Assembly: GCA_018644745.1 (NCBI GenBank)
Contig: JABGPX010000693.1
Location: 1-6,184 of the forward strand
Direction: 5' to 3'
DNA length: 6,184 nt
DNA from: Spirochaetales bacterium
GTDB lineage: Bacteria > Spirochaetota > Spirochaetia > ARS1246
The translations under genes and the position numbers were made by a program. The notes under the pieces were generated by a model that made no database searches, was not told where the DNA came from, and saw nothing but the letters and a program-made list of their open reading frames with translations. This document shows, piece after piece, positions 1-6,130 of this stretch. The stretch's first letter is position 1. Every line of letters starts with the position of its first letter.

Positions 1-177
1 GATCGATCCCCATACGACATAGGCAGGGTGGAGAATATATGGAATAAAAAAAACAGCGGTGGAGAATATGATGCCTGACACGAAGGCTGGGATCAACGAA
101 GACGCCAGCCAGTCGACAAAGACCTGTACGCGGGCTCTTCGCCGTAGTTGTGCCGCGAAATCCTCCAGGTAATTCAC
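1..177 (-). CDS. N-terminal part of a membrane protein of unknown function (runs off the window)
   Basis: Fifty-nine codons are visible, read leftward from a GTG at 177-175, and the frame stays open to the window edge. The translation begins MNYLEDFAAQLRRRARVQVF: a short amphipathic, Arg-rich stretch, followed by hydrophobic segments at about residues 23-40 and 42-56 that look like one or two membrane helices. The start is supported by a GGAGG (complement of 185-189) seven bases upstream and by a GTGA overlap in which the stop of the preceding permease-like gene shares four bases with this start, a sign of coupled translation. A basic N-terminus followed by a membrane hairpin is common to large membrane-anchored proteins found beside ABC-2 type clusters, but the visible part is too short to name a family. 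Function is unknown. That a gene starts here is fairly sure. Confidence 0.72.
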   Translation of the reverse strand, partial: MNYLEDFAAQLRRRARVQVFVDWLASSLIPAFVSGIIFSTAVFFIPYILHPAYVVWGSI

Positions 178-920
178 CTCGAAACCTCCGCTTCTTTTCG
201 CAGGCGGATTAGTTTGTATGTAGAAACCGCCCAGGCCGCTATCATAGCCGTTCCATACAGAACTAATGTATCAGTCCAGGTGAAGAATAGCGCATCCCCG
301 GACCGACTCGACTTACCGATGAGCAGTTGGACAGCAAGGATGGGGTTCGCTGCCGGAGAATACCGCGCGCTGAGTAGCACGGCGAAAATGAGGAAAAGGC
401 ACATGCATACAGTCCTCATATACATGCGCCTGAAAATTAATTCGAGCATGAGGATGAGAACCTTGGTAAAAACACAGAACATGAGCACGACGCTGCCGGC
501 GGCAAGGATATCTTTTATGAGTAACCCGGACGCCGCGGCTGCGGTCAGGATTAGCGGTGCCGGAAGAATCAGGAGGAATGCCGAGTGTAGTATGAAGAAT
601 TGGAAACGCCCCCATAATACCCGGCCGATATGTACCGGCGAAAACACAATCCAGTCAGCGAGGGAATTTCTGGAACTGCTTCGTGAATACTCTTCCGCCA
701 TTGAGAGCACAATCACGAACAGGAACATTACCATGAATGTGGTTGCCAGAGTGATCGGTTTACTGCTGAACTGCAGATAATAGCTTATTGGGTTTGATGG
801 CCAGGTTGCAAAGATGATAACACAGAGCGAGGCAGTATAAATCTTGTAGGATCTGAGAGTTCGTTTATCCGCGAAATGGTCCCGGAGCCTTTCGGCGAGA
901 AAAGGATTAAGGCTGAGCAT
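174..920 (-). CDS. Six-helix membrane protein, ABC-2 type transporter permease-like
   Basis: A 248-residue integral membrane protein. Hydrophobic segments lie at about residues 27-48, 56-74, 104-130, 136-161, 167-185 and 216-234, giving roughly six helices. The N-terminus carries an Asn-Pro-Phe followed by a charged Arg-rich stretch (residues 5-24), like the cytoplasmic lead-in of ABC-2 type permeases, and the C-terminus is basic. This suggests the membrane subunit of an exporter or envelope-remodelling ABC system, but there is no diagnostic catalytic motif and the assignment rests on topology, size and context. It overlaps the preceding 627-residue gene by 14 bases and the following gene by 4, so the three are one operon. 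The ATG start has a strong AGGAGG six bases upstream. No ATP-binding subunit is in the window; it may lie further left or elsewhere. It could also be a structural membrane partner that never binds an ATPase. Confidence 0.72.
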   Translation of the reverse strand: MLSLNPFLAERLRDHFADKRTLRSYKIYTASLCVIIFATWPSNPISYYLQFSSKPITLATTFMVMFLFVIVLSMAEEYSRSSSRNSLADWIVFSPVHIGRVLWGRFQFFILHSAFLLILPAPLILTAAAASGLLIKDILAAGSVVLMFCVFTKVLILMLELIFRRMYMRTVCMCLFLIFAVLLSARYSPAANPILAVQLLIGKSSRSGDALFFTWTDTLVLYGTAMIAAWAVSTYKLIRLRKEAEVSR

Positions 921-2790
921 TGATTCCCTCCTTTTCCAGATCGATTTCCGTAAAAAGAATATTCACCTCTCGGCTGCTTAAGAATTTACCGCTGGTTTCC
1001 GCGTTGAAAAAAGGGTCCGATAACCATCCGAGCAGGATGACCGATCCTGCTTCCATCGCCTCGATGAAATAGTTTTCCTCCATTAAGCTCTTGAGAACCA
1101 GAAATCTAGCAGGTCGGTCTTCGAAATCACTTTCATCCAGGGCGTTAAGAGAGTCAGCCATCGGGCTGCTTAAAAAATTGAGGTTCATTTTGAGCTGTTC
1201 GCCAGGACTCAATGTTTCAGCGAAGAAAACTTCACCCCGATAGAACAGGATAGTATCCTGTATCGTAGAACCGCTCGAGTTCTCAACCAATAACTCAAGC
1301 GTGTCTCCTTTTCTTACCAGATGTCCGGTTAGGGTGAACGGGACCTTGGCAAGGAATCTGTAACTTTGGCGGCCCCACGCATAAACCTCAATATTCTCTA
1401 TGGCAAGATTCCGGTCTTCATGAATGGACGTTCGCGCCTGCCCTCTATCCAGTACCATCGTGTCGGGCCGGTTTACTTTGATAGAGTACATCGACTCCGA
1501 AAGAGAGACCAGGACAATATCTTTCTGTGCCTCTGCGAAGTTTCTGTTGAGACCGGCCGAAATAGTCGTACGATCAACCATGAGATAGTCGCTCCGGAGT
1601 AGGTTTCGGCTGAACATCAGATATGCACCGGTAGTTAACAGCGTGCTTACGCATAACCCGGCGATCCATCGCCGCATCGGCCGGCCGGATCGCCGAAGGA
1701 CAAAAATATAAACCCCGAGAAGATACACTGTCAGGAATCCCAGAAGCACTCTTCTCGAGTATCCTCTGTCCTGCTGCAGATCTATCAAACCCGGCAAGGC
1801 GGAGTCTTCGAATATTCTGCCCGGGCTTTGAACCTTTGGCCGGAAAGAGGCCTGTGATTCAATATAGTCCCAGAGAGCTGTCTTGAAACTGATGTCGGAG
1901 AACGGAAGCACACCGATATCCCCCGCGAAGAAAAAGATTCTTCCGTTACCTCTTTGCTCCTCGACGAGAAGAGGAACTTTACCCGCCCGCGCAATTACGA
2001 CGCCTCCTTTCACCATGCTCATCGAAACGACAATCTCGTCGGACCAGGGCATGTTCACCTCAAAGGCGTTCTCTATGTCATCAAGAACAGGGACACGCGC
2101 CAGGCCCATGACAGTGACCGGAAATAATCCGGATAGCGATTCCAGCTGTCTGGTAAGGTGGATTCCCCCTGAGATAAATAGGGTGCCGCCATCTTCTACC
2201 CATTGGAGCAGAGCCGTCGATTGAGCCTCGCTGATTTTGCCCAGATCAGCATTATGAAAGGACACAAAATCCACGGCGTCATACGCATCCCAGCGTGCGG
2301 GAAGGCTTTCGGCGTGAGGGTAGGTGACTATTATGTCTGATAATTGCATCAGGAAATCGAATGATGAAGATCTGCTCAAGGCCAGCATAAGCGGAGAGTC
2401 GATTATCTTGCCTAAAAGGCTGTATTCGGCGGTAAAGAGCACCTCGGTCCCTGCTGTTATCTGAACTGAAATCGGCACTCCCGGACTCGAGATAGGGACG
2501 GCGAAGCTGTATCGCTTTCTCGACCGTGAAGGCAGGACTACCTTTCGCCTGTATACATGAGTTTTCTCCGTCCGGTAAGCGGTACCTTGCATTACCTCCA
2601 CGGCAATTTCTCCTTCAACGTCCTTCCCTGGATTATAAACACTGATCTGCACAGGATTCCAACGCCCGGGTTTTATCAGACCGCTGAAGCCTATCACCGT
2701 ATCTACTTCGATGGCGGTTTCCGCGCTAAGCCGAAATAGAGAGAAGATGGAGAGTAAAAGAAGCGTGAGTATACATGGTCGGTTCCGCAT
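907..2790 (-). CDS. Exported membrane-anchored protein with a glutamine-amidotransferase-like domain
   Basis: A 627-residue protein. Residues 1-23 form a signal peptide (basic start, Leu-rich core, probable cleavage after Leu-Ser-Ala). Residues about 30-125 look like a beta-sandwich, with the signature GFSGLIKPGRWNPVQISVYN at 34-53, seen in membrane proteins that sit beside ABC-2 type clusters. Residues about 130-310 resemble a class I glutamine-amidotransferase-like Rossmann fold: a stretch at 168-209 ending LLQWVEDGGTLFISGG, and GNGRIFFFAGD at 281-291. No Cys-His-Glu catalytic triad is evident (no nucleophile-elbow Cys), so it is probably a non-enzymatic binding fold. Two membrane helices follow at about 347-365 and 374-393, then a second extracytoplasmic region to the C-terminus. 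It is the first gene of the leftward operon and probably an envelope partner of the next gene's permease. There is no clear Shine-Dalgarno before the ATG. The architecture is confident; substrate and function are unknown. Confidence 0.8.
   Translation of the reverse strand: MRNRPCILTLLLLSIFSLFRLSAETAIEVDTVIGFSGLIKPGRWNPVQISVYNPGKDVEGEIAVEVMQGTAYRTEKTHVYRRKVVLPSRSRKRYSFAVPISSPGVPISVQITAGTEVLFTAEYSLLGKIIDSPLMLALSRSSSFDFLMQLSDIIVTYPHAESLPARWDAYDAVDFVSFHNADLGKISEAQSTALLQWVEDGGTLFISGGIHLTRQLESLSGLFPVTVMGLARVPVLDDIENAFEVNMPWSDEIVVSMSMVKGGVVIARAGKVPLLVEEQRGNGRIFFFAGDIGVLPFSDISFKTALWDYIESQASFRPKVQSPGRIFEDSALPGLIDLQQDRGYSRRVLLGFLTVYLLGVYIFVLRRSGRPMRRWIAGLCVSTLLTTGAYLMFSRNLLRSDYLMVDRTTISAGLNRNFAEAQKDIVLVSLSESMYSIKVNRPDTMVLDRGQARTSIHEDRNLAIENIEVYAWGRQSYRFLAKVPFTLTGHLVRKGDTLELLVENSSGSTIQDTILFYRGEVFFAETLSPGEQLKMNLNFLSSPMADSLNALDESDFEDRPARFLVLKSLMEENYFIEAMEAGSVILLGWLSDPFFNAETSGKFLSSREVNILFTEIDLEKEGINAQP
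927..932 (-). promoter_or_regulatory. Strong ribosome binding site for the permease-like gene
   Basis: The complement of 927-932 reads AGGAGG, six bases before the ATG at 920-918. It lies inside the 3' end of the 627-residue gene. It fixes the start of the permease-like protein and explains how that protein is translated despite the 14-base overlap. Confidence 0.75.
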
Positions 2791-2800
2791 CGTTGGTAGC

Positions 2801-2806
2801 AGTATA
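2801..2806 (-). promoter_or_regulatory. Candidate -10 element for the leftward operon
   Basis: The complement of 2801-2806 is TATACT, five of six bases of the sigma-70 consensus. It ends only ten bases before the ATG at 2790. The six bases 17 upstream (complement of 2824-2829, TCATTT) are a poor -35. If used, the transcript would have only a few leader bases, which fits the lack of a Shine-Dalgarno sequence. Confidence 0.35.
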
Positions 2807-2860
2807 ACCGTAAGAGATTGCTTAAATGAAGTAGCTCGACTTGAGGTATACTTTCTGCGG

Positions 2861-2889
2861 TTGATATCCTGCGGCTGTACTTATACACT
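2861..2889 (+). promoter_or_regulatory. Candidate sigma-70 promoter for the M48 peptidase gene
   Basis: TTGATA at 2861-2866 (five of six of the -35 consensus) is followed after 17 bases by TACACT at 2884-2889 (four of six of the -10 consensus). The predicted transcript start is near 2896, directly at the ATG of the frame that carries the peptidase N-terminus. Spacing is ideal, but the -10 is weak and there is no independent support. Confidence 0.4.
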
Positions 2890-2896
2890 TCGATAT

Positions 2897-2971
2897 ATGG
2901 ATAAATAAGAAAAGAAACGTCTCGACAAAATAAGCGCACGCAGTTGGGAACATCCTGCCGACCGGGCAGCT
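2897..2971 (+). other. Upstream in-frame stretch encoding the M48 family N-terminus, interrupted by TAA
   Basis: In the same frame as the peptidase, ATG GAT AAA TAA stands at 2897-2908, and the frame is then open to the TTG at 2972. Codons 2909-2971 translate as EKKRLDKISARSWEHPADRA plus one Ala. HPADRAAL followed by ALKQVP is, from my knowledge of this M48 group, a conserved N-terminal signature (His-Pro-x-Asp-Arg-Ala-Ala-Leu). It therefore looks like genuine coding sequence, yet no ATG, GTG or TTG occurs in frame between the TAA and 2972. Possible explanations are a nonsense mutation or base error at 2906-2908, a rare start such as ATA at 2930, or stop-codon readthrough. Confidence 0.55.
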
Positions 2972-3925
2972 TTGGTAGCCCTCAAACAAGTTCCCGCGCT
3001 TGATATTACAATAAAGAGCCTCATGGGTTATACGACGGAAAAAGCCCTTCGGCTCATTTCAATGGCATCGGCGGTTCGGGTGAATGAACGTCAGTTCCCG
3101 CGGGTACACAGGCTCATGCAGGATGCGTGTTATATCCTCGACTGGCCGGATGTGCCGGAAGTCTTTGTAAATCAGAGCCCGATCCTCAACGCCGGAGCGG
3201 TCGGTACTGATAAACCCTTTGTTACACTAAACAGCTCTCTCGTGAAATCTCTTGATGATAAGGCCCTGTTGGCGGTTCTTGCCCATGAGCTTGCTCACAT
3301 CATGAGCGGTCATGTGCTTTATAAGACCCTTCTCGGATTGCTGCTTCAAATGGTTAGCGTCGCCGTGCCGGTCGCCAGGATCGCGCTGCTCGGCATTATA
3401 GCAGCACTTCGAGAGTGGGACCGTAAAAGCGAGCTCAGCGCCGACCGGGCAAGTCTGCTGGCGGTTCAGGATGATACCGCGGTAATGTCTCTGCTCATGA
3501 CGCTGGCCGGCGGAGCCGATGGGGAAATGGTATTGGAGGATTCGCTAGCTCAGGCCGCTGAATACGAAGCAGGCGGAGATATGCTGGACAGCGTGTATAA
3601 ACTGCTGAATACTCTTTTTCAAACCCATCCATTTCACGTTGTCAGGCTCAAAGAACTCAAAGTGTGGAAGGACTCGGGAGCCTATGACACGATAATCGGC
3701 GGTGAATATCGCAGACGCGATGAATCTGACGATCCACGTCTGGAGTTTGAAGAAGCTGTAAAGAATTACCGCGAAGATATGGCTCAGTCCAAAGATCCGC
3801 TGAACGTCACCCTTTCAAAGCTCGGTAGTCTCTTCGAGAGCGCCGGCAAAGCTGCGGGTAAGCAGGCAGAGGACATTTTCGGGAACATTTTTAGCGGAAA
3901 GCCTGACTCAAAGGACGAGGAATAA
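2972..3925 (+). CDS. M48-family zinc metallopeptidase, membrane-associated
   Basis: A zinc-dependent endopeptidase of family M48 (related in core to HtpX and Ste24), probably acting in membrane or envelope protein quality control. Counting from TTG at 2972 (317 residues), the zinc motif HELAH is at 105-109, the third zinc ligand is Glu154 in ELSAD (154-158), and a THPFHVVRLKEL segment at 219-229 matches the conserved His-Pro...Arg-Leu region after the active site. A hydrophobic stretch at about 117-145 suggests one or two membrane helices between the two motifs. The last 70 residues are charged and probably form a cytoplasmic or periplasmic tail. The TTG start is the first usable codon but has no Shine-Dalgarno sequence and falls inside the family's conserved N-terminal motif, so the true N-terminus is probably 14-25 residues longer. 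It stands alone on the plus strand. The natural substrate is unknown. Confidence 0.87.
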   Translation: MVALKQVPALDITIKSLMGYTTEKALRLISMASAVRVNERQFPRVHRLMQDACYILDWPDVPEVFVNQSPILNAGAVGTDKPFVTLNSSLVKSLDDKALLAVLAHELAHIMSGHVLYKTLLGLLLQMVSVAVPVARIALLGIIAALREWDRKSELSADRASLLAVQDDTAVMSLLMTLAGGADGEMVLEDSLAQAAEYEAGGDMLDSVYKLLNTLFQTHPFHVVRLKELKVWKDSGAYDTIIGGEYRRRDESDDPRLEFEEAVKNYREDMAQSKDPLNVTLSKLGSLFESAGKAAGKQAEDIFGNIFSGKPDSKDEE

Positions 3926-3929
3926 TCGG

Positions 3930-4961
3930 CTAAGAACCGGCACCGTGGGAAACCATTACTTTGACGGTTTCATTTCTATTTGCGGAGGTAAATCGAAAAG
4001 CCTCGGCCACGTCTTCGAATGGAAATCGATGACTGATGAGCTTGTCGATGTTTAACTCACCAAGGATAGAAATTGCCTTCGAGTAGGTGTTGCAGTACCT
4101 GTTTACTCCGCGAATATCGAGCTCCTTTTCCAGTATTATTTCCACCGGAAACTCGAAGGAGCCGCGCTCCGGCCAGCCGACCAGCACAACCCTGCCGCCT
4201 CTCGCGGCCAGGAGAGGTGTTCCGGCGGCGGCGGTGGATGATCCGCTGGTATCAAATACAATATCCGCGCCGCCGTTGGTCGCTTCACCGCATGCGCTTA
4301 CCAGATCTTCGTCGGCCGGGTTGAATACTCTATCGGCACCAATCTCTTTTGCCAGCCTAAGGCGATTATTCTGCACATCCACTATGTAAACACGTGACGC
4401 GCCATAGGCGCGGGTGACCAGCGCCAGGACGAGGCCGATCGGTCCGGCGCCTACAATGAGTACCGTATTGCCCGCCGTGAGACCACCGCGTTCGCAGGCC
4501 TGTATGGCGACCGAAACCGGTTCAACAAAAGCTCCGGTTTCATCATTTATCGAATCAGGAAGGGGATGGGCGAAATCCCACGGTATTGAAACAAAGTCGG
4601 CAAATGTGCCGTTTTCCGGAGGAGCGGAAAGGAAACGCACATCCGTGCAAAGATTATATCTTCCGCTCTTGCACAGCGAGCATGTGCGGCATGGTATTCC
4701 CGGCTCAATTGCGACGCGCTGCCCCGGTTGCGGAGCTTTGCCGACTGGACCTGATACTACAACCCCTGACGCTTCATGACCCGGGATATACGGTTGATCA
4801 ACGACAAAGGGACCAAGTTTTCCATCTTCATAAAAATGTATGTCAGATCCGCATATGCCGTTTGCGGCAATTTTGATCAGTACATGGTCGTTTTCTTGGC
4901 CTGGAAGCTCGGTTTCTTTCAGTTTTAGATCACGTATCCCGCTGAGAAACGCCGCTCTCAT
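3930..4961 (-). CDS. Zinc-dependent polyol dehydrogenase (sorbitol/xylitol dehydrogenase-like)
   Basis: A medium-chain dehydrogenase/reductase that probably oxidises a sugar alcohol (sorbitol, xylitol, iditol or similar) to the ketose with NAD+. In the 348-residue numbering from the upstream ATG at 4976, GICGSDIHFYEDGKLGPFVV (40-59) is close to sorbitol dehydrogenase. Catalytic zinc ligands are Cys42, His67, Glu68 and Glu152. The structural-zinc cysteines 96, 99, 102 and 110 are all present. The Rossmann motif GAGPIG is at 176-181, and Asp200 at the end of the second strand favours NAD+ over NADP+. I prefer the ATG at 4961, residue 6 of that numbering, giving 343 residues: MRAAFLSGIRDL is the usual family beginning, and it makes an ATGA overlap with the DHH gene. 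The 4976 ATG would overlap that gene by 19 bases. Exact substrate cannot be told; threonine or galactitol dehydrogenase are alternatives. Confidence 0.9.
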   Translation of the reverse strand: MRAAFLSGIRDLKLKETELPGQENDHVLIKIAANGICGSDIHFYEDGKLGPFVVDQPYIPGHEASGVVVSGPVGKAPQPGQRVAIEPGIPCRTCSLCKSGRYNLCTDVRFLSAPPENGTFADFVSIPWDFAHPLPDSINDETGAFVEPVSVAIQACERGGLTAGNTVLIVGAGPIGLVLALVTRAYGASRVYIVDVQNNRLRLAKEIGADRVFNPADEDLVSACGEATNGGADIVFDTSGSSTAAAGTPLLAARGGRVVLVGWPERGSFEFPVEIILEKELDIRGVNRYCNTYSKAISILGELNIDKLISHRFPFEDVAEAFRFTSANRNETVKVMVSHGAGS

Positions 4962-6130
4962 TTCGCCGCCGGCCATGCGATTTCTGTTTCAATTCCTTCG
5001 AGCAGGTTTCTTGTGTATACCCCGATGTCGGGAATGCCGGTCCGGGGGATCCTGAAGCCAATTGCTCCTTCATGACCGCCCCCGTTTTCGATGGAAAAGA
5101 CTTCGAGTATTTTCCTTAGATCGTAACTCGTGAAACTCTGGCTGCGGCGCATACGGAACTGCACCAGATCCGATACGTCATTGTTGTCGTAGAAAACAAC
5201 AAGGCTCAGGAATCCAACGCCTTCGGCCAGCACGTCGGCTATCGAACGTGAGACAGAAATAATCGTATCGCTGTCAAAGCTGCTGTGAAGCTCGGCGGAT
5301 TCTGCCTCATTGAGCACCACATAGCCGGTATGCCCAAGGGTTTGCCTTTTATCTAAAAAATACGAGTAACATTTGGCCTCACTTTCCGAAAGTCTACCGA
5401 GTTCGCTAAATACCTCATCCTTGTTAGAGAAGTTTGTAGATTTTGTCGTCGCGTTAAAAAGCAGCTCGTTGAACATGGACGAGAACATTCGGTAGAACCG
5501 CTTTTCCCGTTTGCTTTTCAAGTATTTACCCATTTTAGAGTCGCCGATTATTCCCGTAAGAATCGCCAGCACCAGGTTGCGGGAGAACAGATCGGTAATA
5601 TTATATTTTTCCAGCAGATCTTCTCTGCCGCACAGCTTCAGAGCGACTAAGCCGACCAATTCGCTTGCCGATGAAGCCTCATCTACTAGTGCGTAATCCG
5701 GATCTCCGCTGTACGCGCTGTCGGCCTGCAGATGATGATCTATTTCGATTTTTACAATATCCTTTTCTGTCATGAGCGATTGAGCAAAGCCGCCAAAATA
5801 GATCATATCAGGCTTGGGCGTGTCGCAAATGGCCACCGTATCAATCCCGGGCGGAAGATTCCCGCTCCCGTCAATGAGATCGATAGAATTGTGAGTGCAG
5901 ATGTTGAGCAAATAGCTGAAATGCTCGTGGATGTCTCCGTCGGTACAGATACATGCCTCTTTCTCAAACTTTGTGACCAAAAGAGCAAATGCGACCATGG
6001 AGGCGATACAATCCTCGTCAGGGTTTTTGTGACCCAGCACCATAAAGCTTTTTCTGGTATCCAATGCCTCAATTATATTTGCCACAATGGCGTTTTTACG
6101 GGAGAGTGCAGAGATTGATGACTTTTTCAC
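4958..6130 (-). CDS. DHH/DHHA1-family phosphoesterase (NrnA-like)
   Basis: A 390-residue cytoplasmic metal-dependent phosphoesterase. DHH-domain motifs are in order: HKNPDED at 34-40 (motif I), Asp103 in ICDTP (motif II), Asp-His-His at 131-133 in EIDHHLQAD (motif III) and Asp197 in GIIGDSKMG (motif IV). These make up the usual two-metal (typically Mn2+) site. The C-terminal DHHA1 domain holds GGGHE at 350-354, which recognises the substrate's terminal nucleotide. Between them is a long helical linker (about 200-300), so the protein is somewhat longer than typical NrnA (roughly 310-340). NrnA-type enzymes cleave nanoRNAs, pAp, or linear dinucleotides such as pApA and pGpG; which of these applies here cannot be told. 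The GTG start has GGAGG eight bases upstream and follows the stop of a GGDEF gene directly, while the next gene starts within its stop codon. Family assignment is firm; substrate is inferred. Confidence 0.92.
   Translation of the reverse strand: MKKSSISALSRKNAIVANIIEALDTRKSFMVLGHKNPDEDCIASMVAFALLVTKFEKEACICTDGDIHEHFSYLLNICTHNSIDLIDGSGNLPPGIDTVAICDTPKPDMIYFGGFAQSLMTEKDIVKIEIDHHLQADSAYSGDPDYALVDEASSASELVGLVALKLCGREDLLEKYNITDLFSRNLVLAILTGIIGDSKMGKYLKSKREKRFYRMFSSMFNELLFNATTKSTNFSNKDEVFSELGRLSESEAKCYSYFLDKRQTLGHTGYVVLNEAESAELHSSFDSDTIISVSRSIADVLAEGVGFLSLVVFYDNNDVSDLVQFRMRRSQSFTSYDLRKILEVFSIENGGGHEGAIGFRIPRTGIPDIGVYTRNLLEGIETEIAWPAAK

Larger units (their letters stand above)
2791..2896. promoter_or_regulatory. 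Divergent intergenic control region
   Basis: About 106 AT-rich bases separate the ATG of the leftward 627-residue gene from the first ATG of the rightward frame. Promoter-like elements on each strand are listed separately. Between them is an imperfect 11-base palindrome, CTCGACTTGAG (2835-2845), with one mismatched pair, which could be an operator half-site or chance. I see no riboswitch-like structure and no tRNA or other RNA gene here. Confidence 0.5.

Noticed and set aside
148..780. Long plus-strand frame of 210 codons opposite the permease-like gene
   Set aside because: It lies wholly antisense to a well-supported membrane protein with good ribosome binding sites, its translation is low-complexity Arg/Met/Thr-rich with no recognisable domain, and it has no own Shine-Dalgarno sequence.
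2703..2939. Minus-strand frame of 78 codons across the divergent promoter region
   Set aside because: It overlaps the signal-peptide end of the 627-residue gene in another frame and covers the intergenic control region; no domain, ribosome binding site or coding signature is visible.
2955..2969. Perfect 5-bp hairpin (CTGCC-loop-GGCAG) just before TTG 2972, considered as a translational control element
   Set aside because: The stem is short, and the bases encode the conserved Pro-Ala-Asp-Arg-Ala residues of the peptidase N-terminus, which explains them better.
3949..3971. GAAACC/GGTTTC inverted repeat with an 11-base loop followed by T-rich sequence, considered as a terminator for the peptidase gene
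   Set aside because: The stem is only 6 bp and half A-T, the loop is long, there is no clean T-run, and it lies within the dehydrogenase coding end. No convincing terminator is seen between the convergent genes.
4073..4876. Several overlapping plus-strand frames opposite the dehydrogenase gene
   Set aside because: They mirror the GC-rich third-position pattern of the dehydrogenase, and their translations are Arg/Pro/Ser-rich shadows without domain or start signals.
5732..6118. Plus-strand frame of 128 codons opposite the DHH gene
   Set aside because: It is the complement of conserved DHH motifs I to III; the minus-strand product is a firmly identified enzyme and the plus frame resembles nothing.
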